Shown: positions 1 to 8,092 of the stretch, one piece after another
How positions within the stretch are numbered: position 1 is the first letter of the stretch
Layout of the letters: every line of letters starts with the position of its first letter
NCBI GenBank assembly: GCA_018064885.1
Contig: JAGHUI010000075.1
Coordinates: 1-32,065, forward strand
Length of the DNA: 32,065 nt
Direction: 5' to 3'
DNA from: Candidatus Minthosoma equi
GTDB taxonomy: Bacteria; Bacteroidota; Bacteroidia; Bacteroidales; Bacteroidaceae
Position numbers and translations under genes: made by a program
The notes under the pieces: model-generated
What the model saw: only the letters and a program-made list of their open reading frames with translations
What the model was told of the DNA's origin: nothing
The model's database searches: none

Positions 1-1191
1 ACAGGCTCACTTCCCAAGCGCTTCTGCAATATGTTGAAATATGCACCTTTCCGCAAGCAGTTTATCGATGCTTATTGTCTCATGAATGGCAGCGTCTTTG
101 ATCCAGAACGCTGCAAACCTATTCTTATGGCAATGAATGACAAGGTGACTAAGGCTTTGCAATTTGAAGGAATGAATGCAATGGAAAGGACAGAAGATAT
201 CTACGACCGCATTGCTGATGCTGAAGTACGAAGACCTGCTCTAAAGAAAAGCCTTATTGAAGCATTCGGTTTGCATGATGAATATAACGTAAGACTAAGT
301 TCCAACATACCTCATGCTAAGCTACTGCTTAATGGTCAGGAGATACCAAGTGGTAAGTTCAATGGTTATCTCTTTGATCCGGTTGTATTGACTTCTTTAG
401 CTCCAGATGGTTACAGGTTTGTTAGGTGGAACGTAAACGGAGAAGTTGCCAGCACAGACTCCGTCTTTACTCTTGGCGAAGAACATAAAAATGGTGATTA
501 TGAGATTACAGCAAACTATGAAGTTGATGAAAACAATGTCTGTCCACCAATACGAATAAATGAGATAAGTTCATCAAATGATATTTACATCAACGATTAT
601 GGAAAGAAGGCAGATTGGATAGAGCTTTACAATACGACAGATAATGATTTTGACTTGAACGGCATCTATCTTTCGGATAATATCAATAAGAAGAAAAGGT
701 TCCAAATCGTTTCAAATGACATAGATACAACTATTCCTGCTCATGGTTACAAAATAGTATGGTGTGATGGCAAGTCCTCTACTTCTCAGCTACATACTTC
801 ATTCAAACTGGAGAATGTCGACAGTGCATTTGTATGCATTATGGCAGAAGATGAGTCATGGACAGATAGTATATGTTACAAGGCTCAACCACGATGGTTT
901 ACTTATGGTCGCTACCCAGATGGTGGTTCTTCTTTGGCTTTGTTTGAAAGACCTACGATATGCAATACCAACAGCATCTGTACTTCAACAGAAATAACAG
1001 CTTCAAGAGCTGACCAGAACGCCAATGATGTCATTATCAACAACTACAACACCAAACAAGTCGTTGATATAGCATATTACAACCTAAAAGGGCTGAGAAT
1101 TTCCAATATAGAAAGGGAGCGCATTGTCATACAACGAATTGTCTATAATGATGGCAGTAGCACATCCAAGAAAGTGCTCGTAAAGCAATAA
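1..1191 (+). CDS. Secreted CotH-type protein with lamin-tail domain, 3' part only
   Basis: The reading frame is open from the first base, so the gene starts left of the window; the Met at 31 is internal. The visible part is about 396 residues. The first 70 or so (FCNMLKYAPFRKQFIDAY, then a run ending IEAFGL) resemble the C-terminal end of CotH-like atypical kinase domains, which in Bacteroidetes occur in secreted surface proteins. Next is a segment resembling bacterial Ig-like/InlB B-type repeats (PDGYRFVRWNVNG, about codons 115-165), then a lamin-tail domain beginning RINEISSSN and containing DWIELYNTT and LSDN. The last 45 residues (AYYNLKGLRIS...KVLVKQ) match the short C-terminal tail seen on many secreted Prevotella proteins. 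Domain naming is from motif memory; the ligand or substrate is unknown. The gene ends at a strong hairpin shared with the convergent neighbour. Confidence 0.7.
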   Translation, partial: TGSLPKRFCNMLKYAPFRKQFIDAYCLMNGSVFDPERCKPILMAMNDKVTKALQFEGMNAMERTEDIYDRIADAEVRRPALKKSLIEAFGLHDEYNVRLSSNIPHAKLLLNGQEIPSGKFNGYLFDPVVLTSLAPDGYRFVRWNVNGEVASTDSVFTLGEEHKNGDYEITANYEVDENNVCPPIRINEISSSNDIYINDYGKKADWIELYNTTDNDFDLNGIYLSDNINKKKRFQIVSNDIDTTIPAHGYKIVWCDGKSSTSQLHTSFKLENVDSAFVCIMAEDESWTDSICYKAQPRWFTYGRYPDGGSSLALFERPTICNTNSICTSTEITASRADQNANDVIINNYNTKQVVDIAYYNLKGLRISNIERERIVIQRIVYNDGSSTSKKVLVKQ

Positions 1192-1210
1192 CACATAATT
1201 ATAATACAAG

Positions 1211-1250
1211 CACTAAGAAGGTGCCGAGTTCCGGCACCTTCTTAGTGTAT
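1211..1250. terminator. Bidirectional intrinsic terminator between convergent genes
   Basis: A perfect 16-bp stem (1211-1226 with 1232-1247) closes a 5-nt loop. It lies 20 nt after the stop of the CotH-type gene and 28 nt after the stop of the convergent gene. The stem begins with A-rich and ends with T-rich bases, so it can terminate transcription in both directions. Confidence 0.85.
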
Positions 1251-1275
1251 TTATTATATGTATTTTATTGCGAAA

Positions 1276-4200
1276 TTACTTAACAAGCATCTTAACTGTT
1301 TGACCGTTTGACATCTTGACGATGTTGATGCCCTTCTGAGGAGCTGCGAGGCGAGCGCCTGAGATTGAGTAGTAAGCAACTGGAGTGAGAACATCAACTG
1401 GAGTTTCTGCTTCTACCTTCTCGATTGCTGTGCCCTGACCGTAGTAGTAGAGGTGCCATGGACCTACGACTGTGTAGTCGTTTGAACCGATTGTCTCGTC
1501 GAGACGGAGACCGATTGTTGCTTTGCCATCCTCACCTACTGTGAACTCAAGTTCGTTGAGGAAGAGACCTGCCTCGTAGCACTTAACCGATGCTCCTGTA
1601 CCGTCTGGAACGATGATTCCGTTGATCTCCTTTGTGCCGATGCCTTCTGGAAGTGTTACGCCCTGTGAGCCCTCAGAGAGGTTCATGATGGAAGTAACGT
1701 AGTTGTCAACACCTGTGTTAGCGAAGAACTTCATGAGGTGAGTGTCCTTGCCTGCTGTGATGTTGGCTGCTTCTTCTTCGTAAGAGCCTGCACGGTAGTA
1801 AGTCTGAACTGTAACCTTGTAGTTACCAGCTGGGAGACCTTCAAGGTCCTGTGATAGGTTGAATGTACCCTTGTTGAATGAGCAAGAATAGCTCTTGTAA
1901 CCGTTGAGGGCGCCTTCTACGTTCCAGCCGTCAATGCGCTTCTCGTCCTTGTTGCCCTTCTCAGGATCGAAGTTGTTATTAACGATGAGGTCTGTGAAAT
2001 CCTCTTCCGTAACCTTCTCTTCACCATAGTAGTAGAGGTGCCATGGACCAACGACTGTGTAGTCGTTTGTTCCGATTGTCTCGTCGAGACGGAGACCGAT
2101 TGTTGCCTTGCCATCCTCGAGCACATAGAATGTGAGCTTGTTGAGGAAAAGACCTGCCTCGAAGCACTTAACAGATGCGCCTGTACCGTCTGGAACGATA
2201 ATTCCGTTGATTTCCTTTGTGCTGATGCCTTCTGGGAGAGTGACACCCTTAGAACCCTCTGAGAGGTTCATAATAGAAGTCATATACTGATCCTGTGAGT
2301 TGTTTGCATAGAACAGCATAAGGTGAGTGTCCTTGTCAGCTGTGATATTGGCTGCTTCTTCTTCGTAAGAGCCTGCACGGTAGTATGTCTGAACTGTAAC
2401 AACATACTTACCCTTTGGAAGACCTGCGAGATCCTGTGAGAGGTTGAATGTGCCCTTGTTGAATGAGCAAGAGAAACTCTTGTAGCCATTGAGGGCGCCT
2501 TCTACGTTCCAGCCGTCAATGCGCTTCTCATCCTTGTTGCCCTTCTCTGGATCAAAGTTATTATTAACGATGAGGTCTGTAAAATCCTGTTCGTCATCAT
2601 CCTGAGATGGCTTAGACATCTTGACTGCTGTTGTCATTGCCTTAGTATCAGATACGGCAGTTTCTGCGTCTGCATTGTTGAGAGATTTGTTCTCGTATGC
2701 AGCAGAAAGGGTGCTGTAGAGATCTTCTGCCTTAGCAACAACGGAGGCATCAGCAGATGCGTTGCCATCGATAGCTGCACGGAGATTTTCAAGAGCAAGC
2801 TTGAGCTCTGCATAGAGTGTTACGCTCTGGTTTGCTGCATCGAGAGCTTTCTTGAGCTCAACGAGAGCTGCGTAACCTTCGTCGCCAGAGATGCCTTCAG
2901 CTGAAGAGATAGCTCTGTTGAGCAAATCTGCCTCTGTTGTGCCATAGTAGCTTTCTGCAAGACCTGCAGCCTTAACCTTAAGGTCTTCGAGAAGTGCTGC
3001 GCATGCTTCTGCATTCTTTGAACGGAATGTGAGTGACACACCGCCTGCCCAGAGGATGCCCTGCTCGCCAGTACGGAGACGATTAGCAATACCAACCTTC
3101 ATTGTTCCGTCTGTAACAAGACCGTAAACCTTTACAGGATATTCGCCAGCTGCGAACTTCTCGGATGCTACAGTTGCTGCATCGATAATCTGGTCTTCTG
3201 CTGTGACAGGAACCAAAACGTCGAAGTCGTTGATGTAAGCGTATGTCTGACGGATGTCTGCGTCGTTGTCTGGTCGGTAAGCAGCCTGGAGGTTCATCTC
3301 GTAGATACCATTCTGAAGACCGCTCAACTGCTGGTAAACATCAGCAACACGGCCCCATGCCTGGAACACTCGGAAGCTTTCCTCACCTTCTGGCCATGAG
3401 ATACCAGCTGCTGCAGTCCAGCCGCCAGCTTCTGTGAAGTTAGGGTTGACGAGAAGCTTTGTGCAGTCGTCGCCATCACTCATAGCATTTGCCATAGCAT
3501 CCTTGAGAATCTTGTCAAAGTATTCTGTCTCGGCTGCTATCTGTACGGCATCGAGATTACCGTTGATGAGAATATACTGCGCACCGCCGTTGCCATTGTA
3601 ATCACCAGCTGTGAATGTGTCGTCATCAAGGTAGTCGCTGAGCAGGTTCACTTCGTCGCTTTCTGCTGTTGTAGAACCGAGCCAATCGGATGCTTCCTCG
3701 TACTTAGCATAGAATTTGTCATAAGCTGCTACGCTTTCAGACATTGCCTTTGCTGCCTTGTTGAATGATTCGAGAGCTGCGGCGATTTCCTCGGCAGTAG
3801 CTGCAGAAGAAAGAGCTGTGCATGCTGCCTTGTAGTCTTCGTAAACAGAAGCCTGGCAGAATGTCTCGCCTTCCTTGTAATCTGGCTGTGAGTTAATAGC
3901 ATTTTCTACAAGATAAGCATAAGCTGCTGCATCGTTGCCTACATAATAAAGGTTCACGTTGTCAAGACCAACCCAGTTAGGACCTTTCTTTGCAACCTCA
4001 AGACCAATCTCAAGCGTGCCGTTTGTAACAACTGCGTATGCATCAAAGCTCTGCTCAATGTCAATCTGAGTTGCTGTCACTGGCGCCTGGCTGCTGCCTG
4101 CAAAGAGGTAAGTATCTGCACCTGTGTTTGTGAAAGCAAGAGCATTGAGATGATAAACGCCTGTTGCAAGATCTGTTGCTGTTGCATAAATCTTACCTGG

Positions 4201-5169
4201 TGTGAATGCATCGCCGTTCCAGTTCTCATAGTGATTGCCTGTTGTTGCGAAATCCTTGGCGTTGTTGCCATTGCTTGCCTGCTTGTTGCTTGCACTTGTT
4301 GTTGATGACCAGCCAGGGCATGTACCATCTGTGAAGTCTGTAGCAATGCCGAGGATAGAGAGCACCTCTACAGGATTATCTACGCTGGCAATTGAGTACT
4401 TGGCATTCTTAATAGCAAGATCGAGAGACTTCTTCTGAGCAGCAAGAGCGTCTGCTGTGCTTGATGTGTTGGCATAAGCAGCCTTTGCATCAGCCAACGC
4501 TACAGCATCTACGCCAGCAACTGTCTCTGCCTCGTCAATAGAAGCCTTGAGAGCTACTGCTGCCTCATATTGAATCATCGCCTGTGTGTAAGTTGCATAG
4601 TTGGCAGGAGAGACGAAGTACCAAAGAACCTGACACTTTGAGAAGTCATAGCCATCGCTGTTATCCAATTCGCAGAAGTAGAGACGTGTGTCGTTCTTCT
4701 CTGGAATAACGCCAAGACACGCTCCTGGATAGTTGGCATCTGTATATTCTCCTGTATTGGCATTAGAAAGACCAATCTTGAAAGTGCCATCGCCCTGATC
4801 AAGGAATGTGTACTGGTTGCATGGCTTGCCTTCCTTTGTGTTATCCACATAGATTGCAGAGACATTGTCAACAAACATGTAGCCAATCTGGTCTGCCATG
4901 CCACCCTGAAGGACATAATTAGTGATGTAGTACGAACCGTCTGCCGTACCTGCCTCAATATACACTTTGTGTCCTGCTGTTGTGCTGACACTGGCGCGTG
5001 TACCCCAATCATTTGCACCAATAAGGAAACCACCAGCTTCCTTGTTGAATAGATAGCATTCCTCGCCTACAGCAAGAGGTGTGCTGGCAGGGTCTGCCGG
5101 CTTAACCCACTGAGCGAACGAAGCTACACTGACAAACAGTGATGCAACAAAAAGAATGAGTTTGTTCAT
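1276..5169 (-). CDS. Large secreted multidomain protein with four jelly-roll-like modules
   Basis: This 1297-residue protein begins with a clear signal peptide (MNKLILFVASLFVSVASFAQ). Residues about 30-190 form an N-terminal domain I do not recognise. After that, helical Ala/Glu-rich spacers alternate with modules that resemble carbohydrate-binding or discoidin-like beta sandwiches, at about 279-412, 572-717, 862-1049 and 1057-1244. The last two are near-identical copies (see repeat entries). The C-terminus (AYYSISGARLAAP...KMLVK) resembles the short tail shared by many secreted Prevotella proteins, possibly a type IX-like sorting signal; this was not tested. No catalytic domain is visible, so a surface adhesin or glycan-binding role is only inference. 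It has its own canonical promoter (5228-5260) and is monocistronic, ending at the shared terminator. Confidence 0.75.
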   Translation of the reverse strand: MNKLILFVASLFVSVASFAQWVKPADPASTPLAVGEECYLFNKEAGGFLIGANDWGTRASVSTTAGHKVYIEAGTADGSYYITNYVLQGGMADQIGYMFVDNVSAIYVDNTKEGKPCNQYTFLDQGDGTFKIGLSNANTGEYTDANYPGACLGVIPEKNDTRLYFCELDNSDGYDFSKCQVLWYFVSPANYATYTQAMIQYEAAVALKASIDEAETVAGVDAVALADAKAAYANTSSTADALAAQKKSLDLAIKNAKYSIASVDNPVEVLSILGIATDFTDGTCPGWSSTTSASNKQASNGNNAKDFATTGNHYENWNGDAFTPGKIYATATDLATGVYHLNALAFTNTGADTYLFAGSSQAPVTATQIDIEQSFDAYAVVTNGTLEIGLEVAKKGPNWVGLDNVNLYYVGNDAAAYAYLVENAINSQPDYKEGETFCQASVYEDYKAACTALSSAATAEEIAAALESFNKAAKAMSESVAAYDKFYAKYEEASDWLGSTTAESDEVNLLSDYLDDDTFTAGDYNGNGGAQYILINGNLDAVQIAAETEYFDKILKDAMANAMSDGDDCTKLLVNPNFTEAGGWTAAAGISWPEGEESFRVFQAWGRVADVYQQLSGLQNGIYEMNLQAAYRPDNDADIRQTYAYINDFDVLVPVTAEDQIIDAATVASEKFAAGEYPVKVYGLVTDGTMKVGIANRLRTGEQGILWAGGVSLTFRSKNAEACAALLEDLKVKAAGLAESYYGTTEADLLNRAISSAEGISGDEGYAALVELKKALDAANQSVTLYAELKLALENLRAAIDGNASADASVVAKAEDLYSTLSAAYENKSLNNADAETAVSDTKAMTTAVKMSKPSQDDDEQDFTDLIVNNNFDPEKGNKDEKRIDGWNVEGALNGYKSFSCSFNKGTFNLSQDLAGLPKGKYVVTVQTYYRAGSYEEEAANITADKDTHLMLFYANNSQDQYMTSIMNLSEGSKGVTLPEGISTKEINGIIVPDGTGASVKCFEAGLFLNKLTFYVLEDGKATIGLRLDETIGTNDYTVVGPWHLYYYGEEKVTEEDFTDLIVNNNFDPEKGNKDEKRIDGWNVEGALNGYKSYSCSFNKGTFNLSQDLEGLPAGNYKVTVQTYYRAGSYEEEAANITAGKDTHLMKFFANTGVDNYVTSIMNLSEGSQGVTLPEGIGTKEINGIIVPDGTGASVKCYEAGLFLNELEFTVGEDGKATIGLRLDETIGSNDYTVVGPWHLYYYGQGTAIEKVEAETPVDVLTPVAYYSISGARLAAPQKGINIVKMSNGQTVKMLVK
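1438..2001 (-). repeat. Tandem module copy 2 (residues 1057-1244)
   Basis: This second 188-codon copy of the same module starts with the same DFTDLIVNNNFDPEKG. Differences from copy 1 cluster in two places: the stretch after KDTHLM, and the strand after EAGLFLN. That clustering is what one expects if exposed loops vary while the core is kept. Confidence 0.9.
2023..2586 (-). repeat. Tandem module copy 1 (residues 862-1049 of the 1297-aa protein)
   Basis: This is the first of two adjacent 188-codon copies, running from DFTDLIVNNN to WHLYYYG. Aligned by eye with copy 2 it differs at about 21 of 188 residues, and long stretches of the DNA are identical. A 7-residue linker (EEKVTEE) separates the copies. 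Confidence 0.9.
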
Positions 5170-5227
5170 GTCTTTGTTTTTAAATAGTTAAGATTTAATT
5201 ATATTACATATTTTATTATACACGTTT

Positions 5228-5260
5228 GCAAATTTATAAATTATTTGTCATTCATACAAA
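5228..5260 (-). promoter_or_regulatory. Bacteroidetes-type promoter of the 1297-aa protein gene
   Basis: Read on the minus strand, TTTG (5257-5260) is followed by a 20-nt spacer and TAAATTTGC (5228-5236). This matches the -33/-7 consensus of the Bacteroidetes housekeeping sigma factor. It leaves a leader of about 50 nt. Confidence 0.75.
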
Positions 5261-5312
5261 GTGTTTTTACAATTTTGTTAGTATTTCTGCCACGTTTTTG
5301 TCTCATTTACAT

Positions 5313-5321
5313 TATCTTTGC
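5313..5321 (+). promoter_or_regulatory. -7 promoter element of mnmG
   Basis: TATCTTTGC fits TAnnTTTGC. No good TTTG was found at the usual distance upstream. The expected start site is only about 15 nt before the mnmG ATG. Confidence 0.55.
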
Positions 5322-5342
5322 ACAAACAATTGACTAAAACTG

Positions 5343-7283
5343 ATGATATTCAACTATGATGTTATAGTGGTTGGAGCTGGTCACGCTGGATGCGAGGCTG
5401 CTGCCGCCGCTGCTAATCTTGGTGCAAAAACATGTCTCATAACAATGGACATGAACAAGATTGCACAGATGTCGTGCAACCCTGCCATTGGCGGTATTGC
5501 TAAAGGGCAGATTGTGCGAGAGATTGATGCTTTGGGAGGACAAACAGGTGTGGTTACAGACCGTTGTAGTCTGCAATTCAGAATGTTAAACCTTTCCAAA
5601 GGTCCTGGTGTGTGGAGTCCGAGAGCTCAATGCGACAGAGCAAAGTTCATCTGGACTTGGCGAGAGATACTAGAAAACACTCCAAATCTCAATATCTGGC
5701 AAGACCAAGCAAGAGAGTTAATAGTTGAGAATCAAGAAGTTCGAGGTATCATAACCTATTATGGCGCTGAATTCAGAGCAAAGTGTGTCGTGATTACTGC
5801 TGGCACATTCCTCAATGGTCTTATGCACATAGGCAGGGTGAAGATTCCTGGAGGCAGATGCTCTGAGCCTGCTTCTTTAGAACTTACAGAATCCATAACA
5901 AAGCATGGAGTTCGTGCTGGCAGGATGAAGACAGGAACCCCTGTTCGCATTGACCGCCGAAGCGTGGATTTCTCTCTTATGGAGATGCAAGATGGTGATC
6001 ATGATTTTCATCAGTTCTCATATCTTCCTACAGAACAGCAGAAGGTGACAGAACGCAACAATATACCTTGCTGGATATGCTACACTAACAAGGCTGTTCA
6101 CGATGTGTTAAGAAGCGGCTTTGCCGACTCGCCTCTTTTCAATGGGCAGATCCAAAGCATCGGTCCAAGGTATTGTCCGAGCATTGAAACAAAGCTTCAT
6201 ACTTTCCCTGAAAAGGATGAGCACATGCTGTTTCTTGAGCCTGAGGGGGAGGCGACAAACGAGATGTACCTAAATGGTTTTTCATCATCTCTTCCTTTGG
6301 ACATTCAGCTTAATGCTCTCAGACAGATTCCTGCCTTCCGCAATCTTCAGGTGTATCGTCCGGGATACGCAATAGAGTATGATTATTTTGATCCTACTCA
6401 GCTAACACATTCGCTCGAATCTAAGGTAGTCAAAAATTTGTTCCTTGCAGGACAGGTGAACGGAACAACAGGATATGAGGAGGCTGCCGGGCAAGGTATC
6501 ATAGCTGGTATAAACGCTGCCATCAATGCAAGTGTATGCAACTGCAACAAAGACGGTGAGAAAAACACTTCGCCTCTGAACGAAGGAAAGCCTTTCACGT
6601 TAAAACGAAACGAGGCTTACATAGGAGTGCTTATTGATGACCTCGTGACAAAGGGCGTTGATGAGCCTTATCGCATGTTCACGTCAAGAGCTGAATACCG
6701 TATTCTTTTACGTCAGGATGATGCCGACATGCGTCTTACCGAACGCAGTTACCAACTGGGACTTGCGACAGAGAAGCGTCATAATCTCATGCTGTCAAAG
6801 AAAAAGATGATTGAGGATATCCTTGGTTTTGCAGCTAATTTTTCTGTGAAAGCAGCACTCATAAATCCAGCTCTTGAATCGCTTGGCACTACTCCACTCT
6901 CTCAAGGCTGTAAACTGGAAGATTTGTTAGGACGACCACAAATCAACATTCATAACATTCTTCCACATATTGATCCTTTCAGAAAACACATTGACAAGGT
7001 TATTGGTGATGATTCGCGAAGGGAAGAAATACTTGAAGCTGCAGAGGTGCAAATTAAGTACAAAGGCTACATAGTTCGTGAACAGCAAATGGCAGAGAAG
7101 ATGATCCGCCTTGAAAGCATCCGCATTGCTGGCAAGTTCGACTACCCTAACCTCACCCAAATTTCCATTGAAGCACGACAGAAACTGCAAGCCATACAAC
7201 CAGACACTCTTGCACAAGCATCACGAATACCAGGTGTAAGTCCTTCAGACGTAAACGTGCTTTTGGTGCTTATGGGACGATGA
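5343..7283 (+). CDS. mnmG: tRNA uridine 5-carboxymethylaminomethyl modification enzyme MnmG
   Basis: MnmG (GidA) binds FAD and, with MnmE, installs the carboxymethylaminomethyl group on the wobble uridine of certain tRNAs in the cytoplasm. The 646 residues are slightly above the usual 620-630. The N-terminal FAD-binding GAGHAGCEAA lies at residues 11-20, followed by the family signature around SCNPAIGG. Further family motifs are GTFLNGLMHIG, ETKLHTFPEK, GQVNGTTGYEEAAGQG and YRMFTSRAEYRILLRQDDAD, and the C-terminal helical domain is complete. The start is the first ATG after the -7 element. It heads the mnmG-apt-uvrC-dtd-deoC run. The mnmG gene is often near the replication origin, which fits the parS-like sites just downstream. 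Confidence 0.97.
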   Translation: MIFNYDVIVVGAGHAGCEAAAAAANLGAKTCLITMDMNKIAQMSCNPAIGGIAKGQIVREIDALGGQTGVVTDRCSLQFRMLNLSKGPGVWSPRAQCDRAKFIWTWREILENTPNLNIWQDQARELIVENQEVRGIITYYGAEFRAKCVVITAGTFLNGLMHIGRVKIPGGRCSEPASLELTESITKHGVRAGRMKTGTPVRIDRRSVDFSLMEMQDGDHDFHQFSYLPTEQQKVTERNNIPCWICYTNKAVHDVLRSGFADSPLFNGQIQSIGPRYCPSIETKLHTFPEKDEHMLFLEPEGEATNEMYLNGFSSSLPLDIQLNALRQIPAFRNLQVYRPGYAIEYDYFDPTQLTHSLESKVVKNLFLAGQVNGTTGYEEAAGQGIIAGINAAINASVCNCNKDGEKNTSPLNEGKPFTLKRNEAYIGVLIDDLVTKGVDEPYRMFTSRAEYRILLRQDDADMRLTERSYQLGLATEKRHNLMLSKKKMIEDILGFAANFSVKAALINPALESLGTTPLSQGCKLEDLLGRPQINIHNILPHIDPFRKHIDKVIGDDSRREEILEAAEVQIKYKGYIVREQQMAEKMIRLESIRIAGKFDYPNLTQISIEARQKLQAIQPDTLAQASRIPGVSPSDVNVLLVLMGR

Positions 7284-7291
7284 TAATATGA

Positions 7292-7321
7292 AAAGCGTTT
7301 CACGTCTTAAAGGAACGCTTT
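7292..7321 (+). promoter_or_regulatory. Hairpin after mnmG containing a split parS-like sequence
   Basis: An inverted repeat (7292-7301 with 7312-7321, ten pairs including one G-U, 10-nt loop) sits 8 nt after the mnmG stop. It lacks a T-tract, so it is a poor terminator. It contains GTTTCACGT (7297-7305) and GGAAC (7312-7316). These are the two parts of a parS site, separated by six extra bases. Confidence 0.4.
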
Positions 7322-7336
7322 GTTCCACGTGAAACA
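7321..7336 (+). promoter_or_regulatory. Candidate parS site (ParB binding), left copy
   Basis: TGTTCCACGTGAAACA differs at one base from the widely conserved palindromic parS consensus TGTTTCACGTGAAACA. It lies in the 127-bp gap between mnmG and apt. ParB-CTP clamps load at such sites and organise origin-proximal DNA. The match is seen directly; function is inferred. Confidence 0.8.
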
Positions 7337-7410
7337 ATCCATTTGTATCAACAATCAAATCAGCAAGTTATAAGAATACGTTAAACAAGTAAATCAACAA
7401 TACAAAAAAA

Positions 7411-7941
7411 ATGAACAACCAATATCTCATAGACAACGTACGTTCTATAATGGACTTCCCGCGCAAAGGGATAAACTTCCGCGATGTAACCACGCTTTTC
7501 AAGGACTCAAAAGCACTTGAAATTATGGAAGAAGAACTTTACGGACTTTACAAGGACAAGGGCATCACCAAGGTTGTTGGCCTCGAAACTCGCGGATACA
7601 TCATGGGGTCCATCCTTGCTCGCCGTTTAGGCGCTGGCTTCGTGATGGCAAGAAAACCAGGAAAGCTTCCTTACAAGACTTTGCAGGAAAGCTATTCGAA
7701 GGAATACGGCACAGACACTATCGAGATTCACATTGACGCAATAGAGCCAGACGATGTCGTCCTCATCCACGACGATCTTCTCGCCACAGGAGGAACCATC
7801 AAGGCGGCATGGAACCTTGTCAAGAAATTCAACCCAAAGAAGTGTTATATGAACTTCATTATAGAAATACGCGACGAAGGGCTTACAGGAAGAGAGTTCA
7901 TCGGCGATGGCATCGAAATAACAACACTGATGAAATTCTAA
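7411..7941 (+). CDS. apt: Adenine phosphoribosyltransferase
   Basis: Apt salvages adenine by joining it to PRPP to make AMP in the cytoplasm. The protein is 176 residues, typical for the family. The type I PRPP-binding motif VVLIHDDLLATGG spans residues 116-128. Family motifs are also seen in KGINFRDVTTLF, GLETRGYIMG and ARKPGKLPYKT. The gene stands between two candidate parS sites, and its flanking gaps (127 and 151 bp) are wider than those later in the run. Its own transcription start was not located. Confidence 0.96.
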   Translation: MNNQYLIDNVRSIMDFPRKGINFRDVTTLFKDSKALEIMEEELYGLYKDKGITKVVGLETRGYIMGSILARRLGAGFVMARKPGKLPYKTLQESYSKEYGTDTIEIHIDAIEPDDVVLIHDDLLATGGTIKAAWNLVKKFNPKKCYMNFIIEIRDEGLTGREFIGDGIEITTLMKF

Positions 7942-8033
7942 GGTTTCATTGAAAGCTCCACGGAATTGCAAGTGAAGCAACCGTAAAACAATAATCATGT
8001 TTGTTGTTGAAATACGGTAAGTTAGCAACAATT

Positions 8034-8049
8034 TGTTTCACGTGGAACA
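8034..8049 (-). promoter_or_regulatory. Candidate parS site (ParB binding), right copy, inverted
   Basis: TGTTTCACGTGGAACA is the exact reverse complement of the left copy at 7321-7336. It is therefore the same 16-mer in opposite orientation, in the 151-bp apt-uvrC gap, about 700 bp away. Two exact copies in consecutive non-coding gaps are very unlikely by chance. Confidence 0.8.
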
Positions 8050-8092
8050 TTTTGCCAATTAAAGAAACACTTTAAGTAACAGGATTCGAGGA

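Noticed and set aside
1276-5169. Tandem repeats as a CRISPR array or insertion sequence
   Set aside because: The two 564-bp copies are in frame within one coding sequence, with no short repeat-spacer pattern and no terminal inverted repeats.
7980-8018. Inverted repeat ACCGTA/TACGGT after apt as a terminator
   Set aside because: The stem is only 6 bp with a 27-nt loop and no T-run; it is more likely chance, or at best weak.
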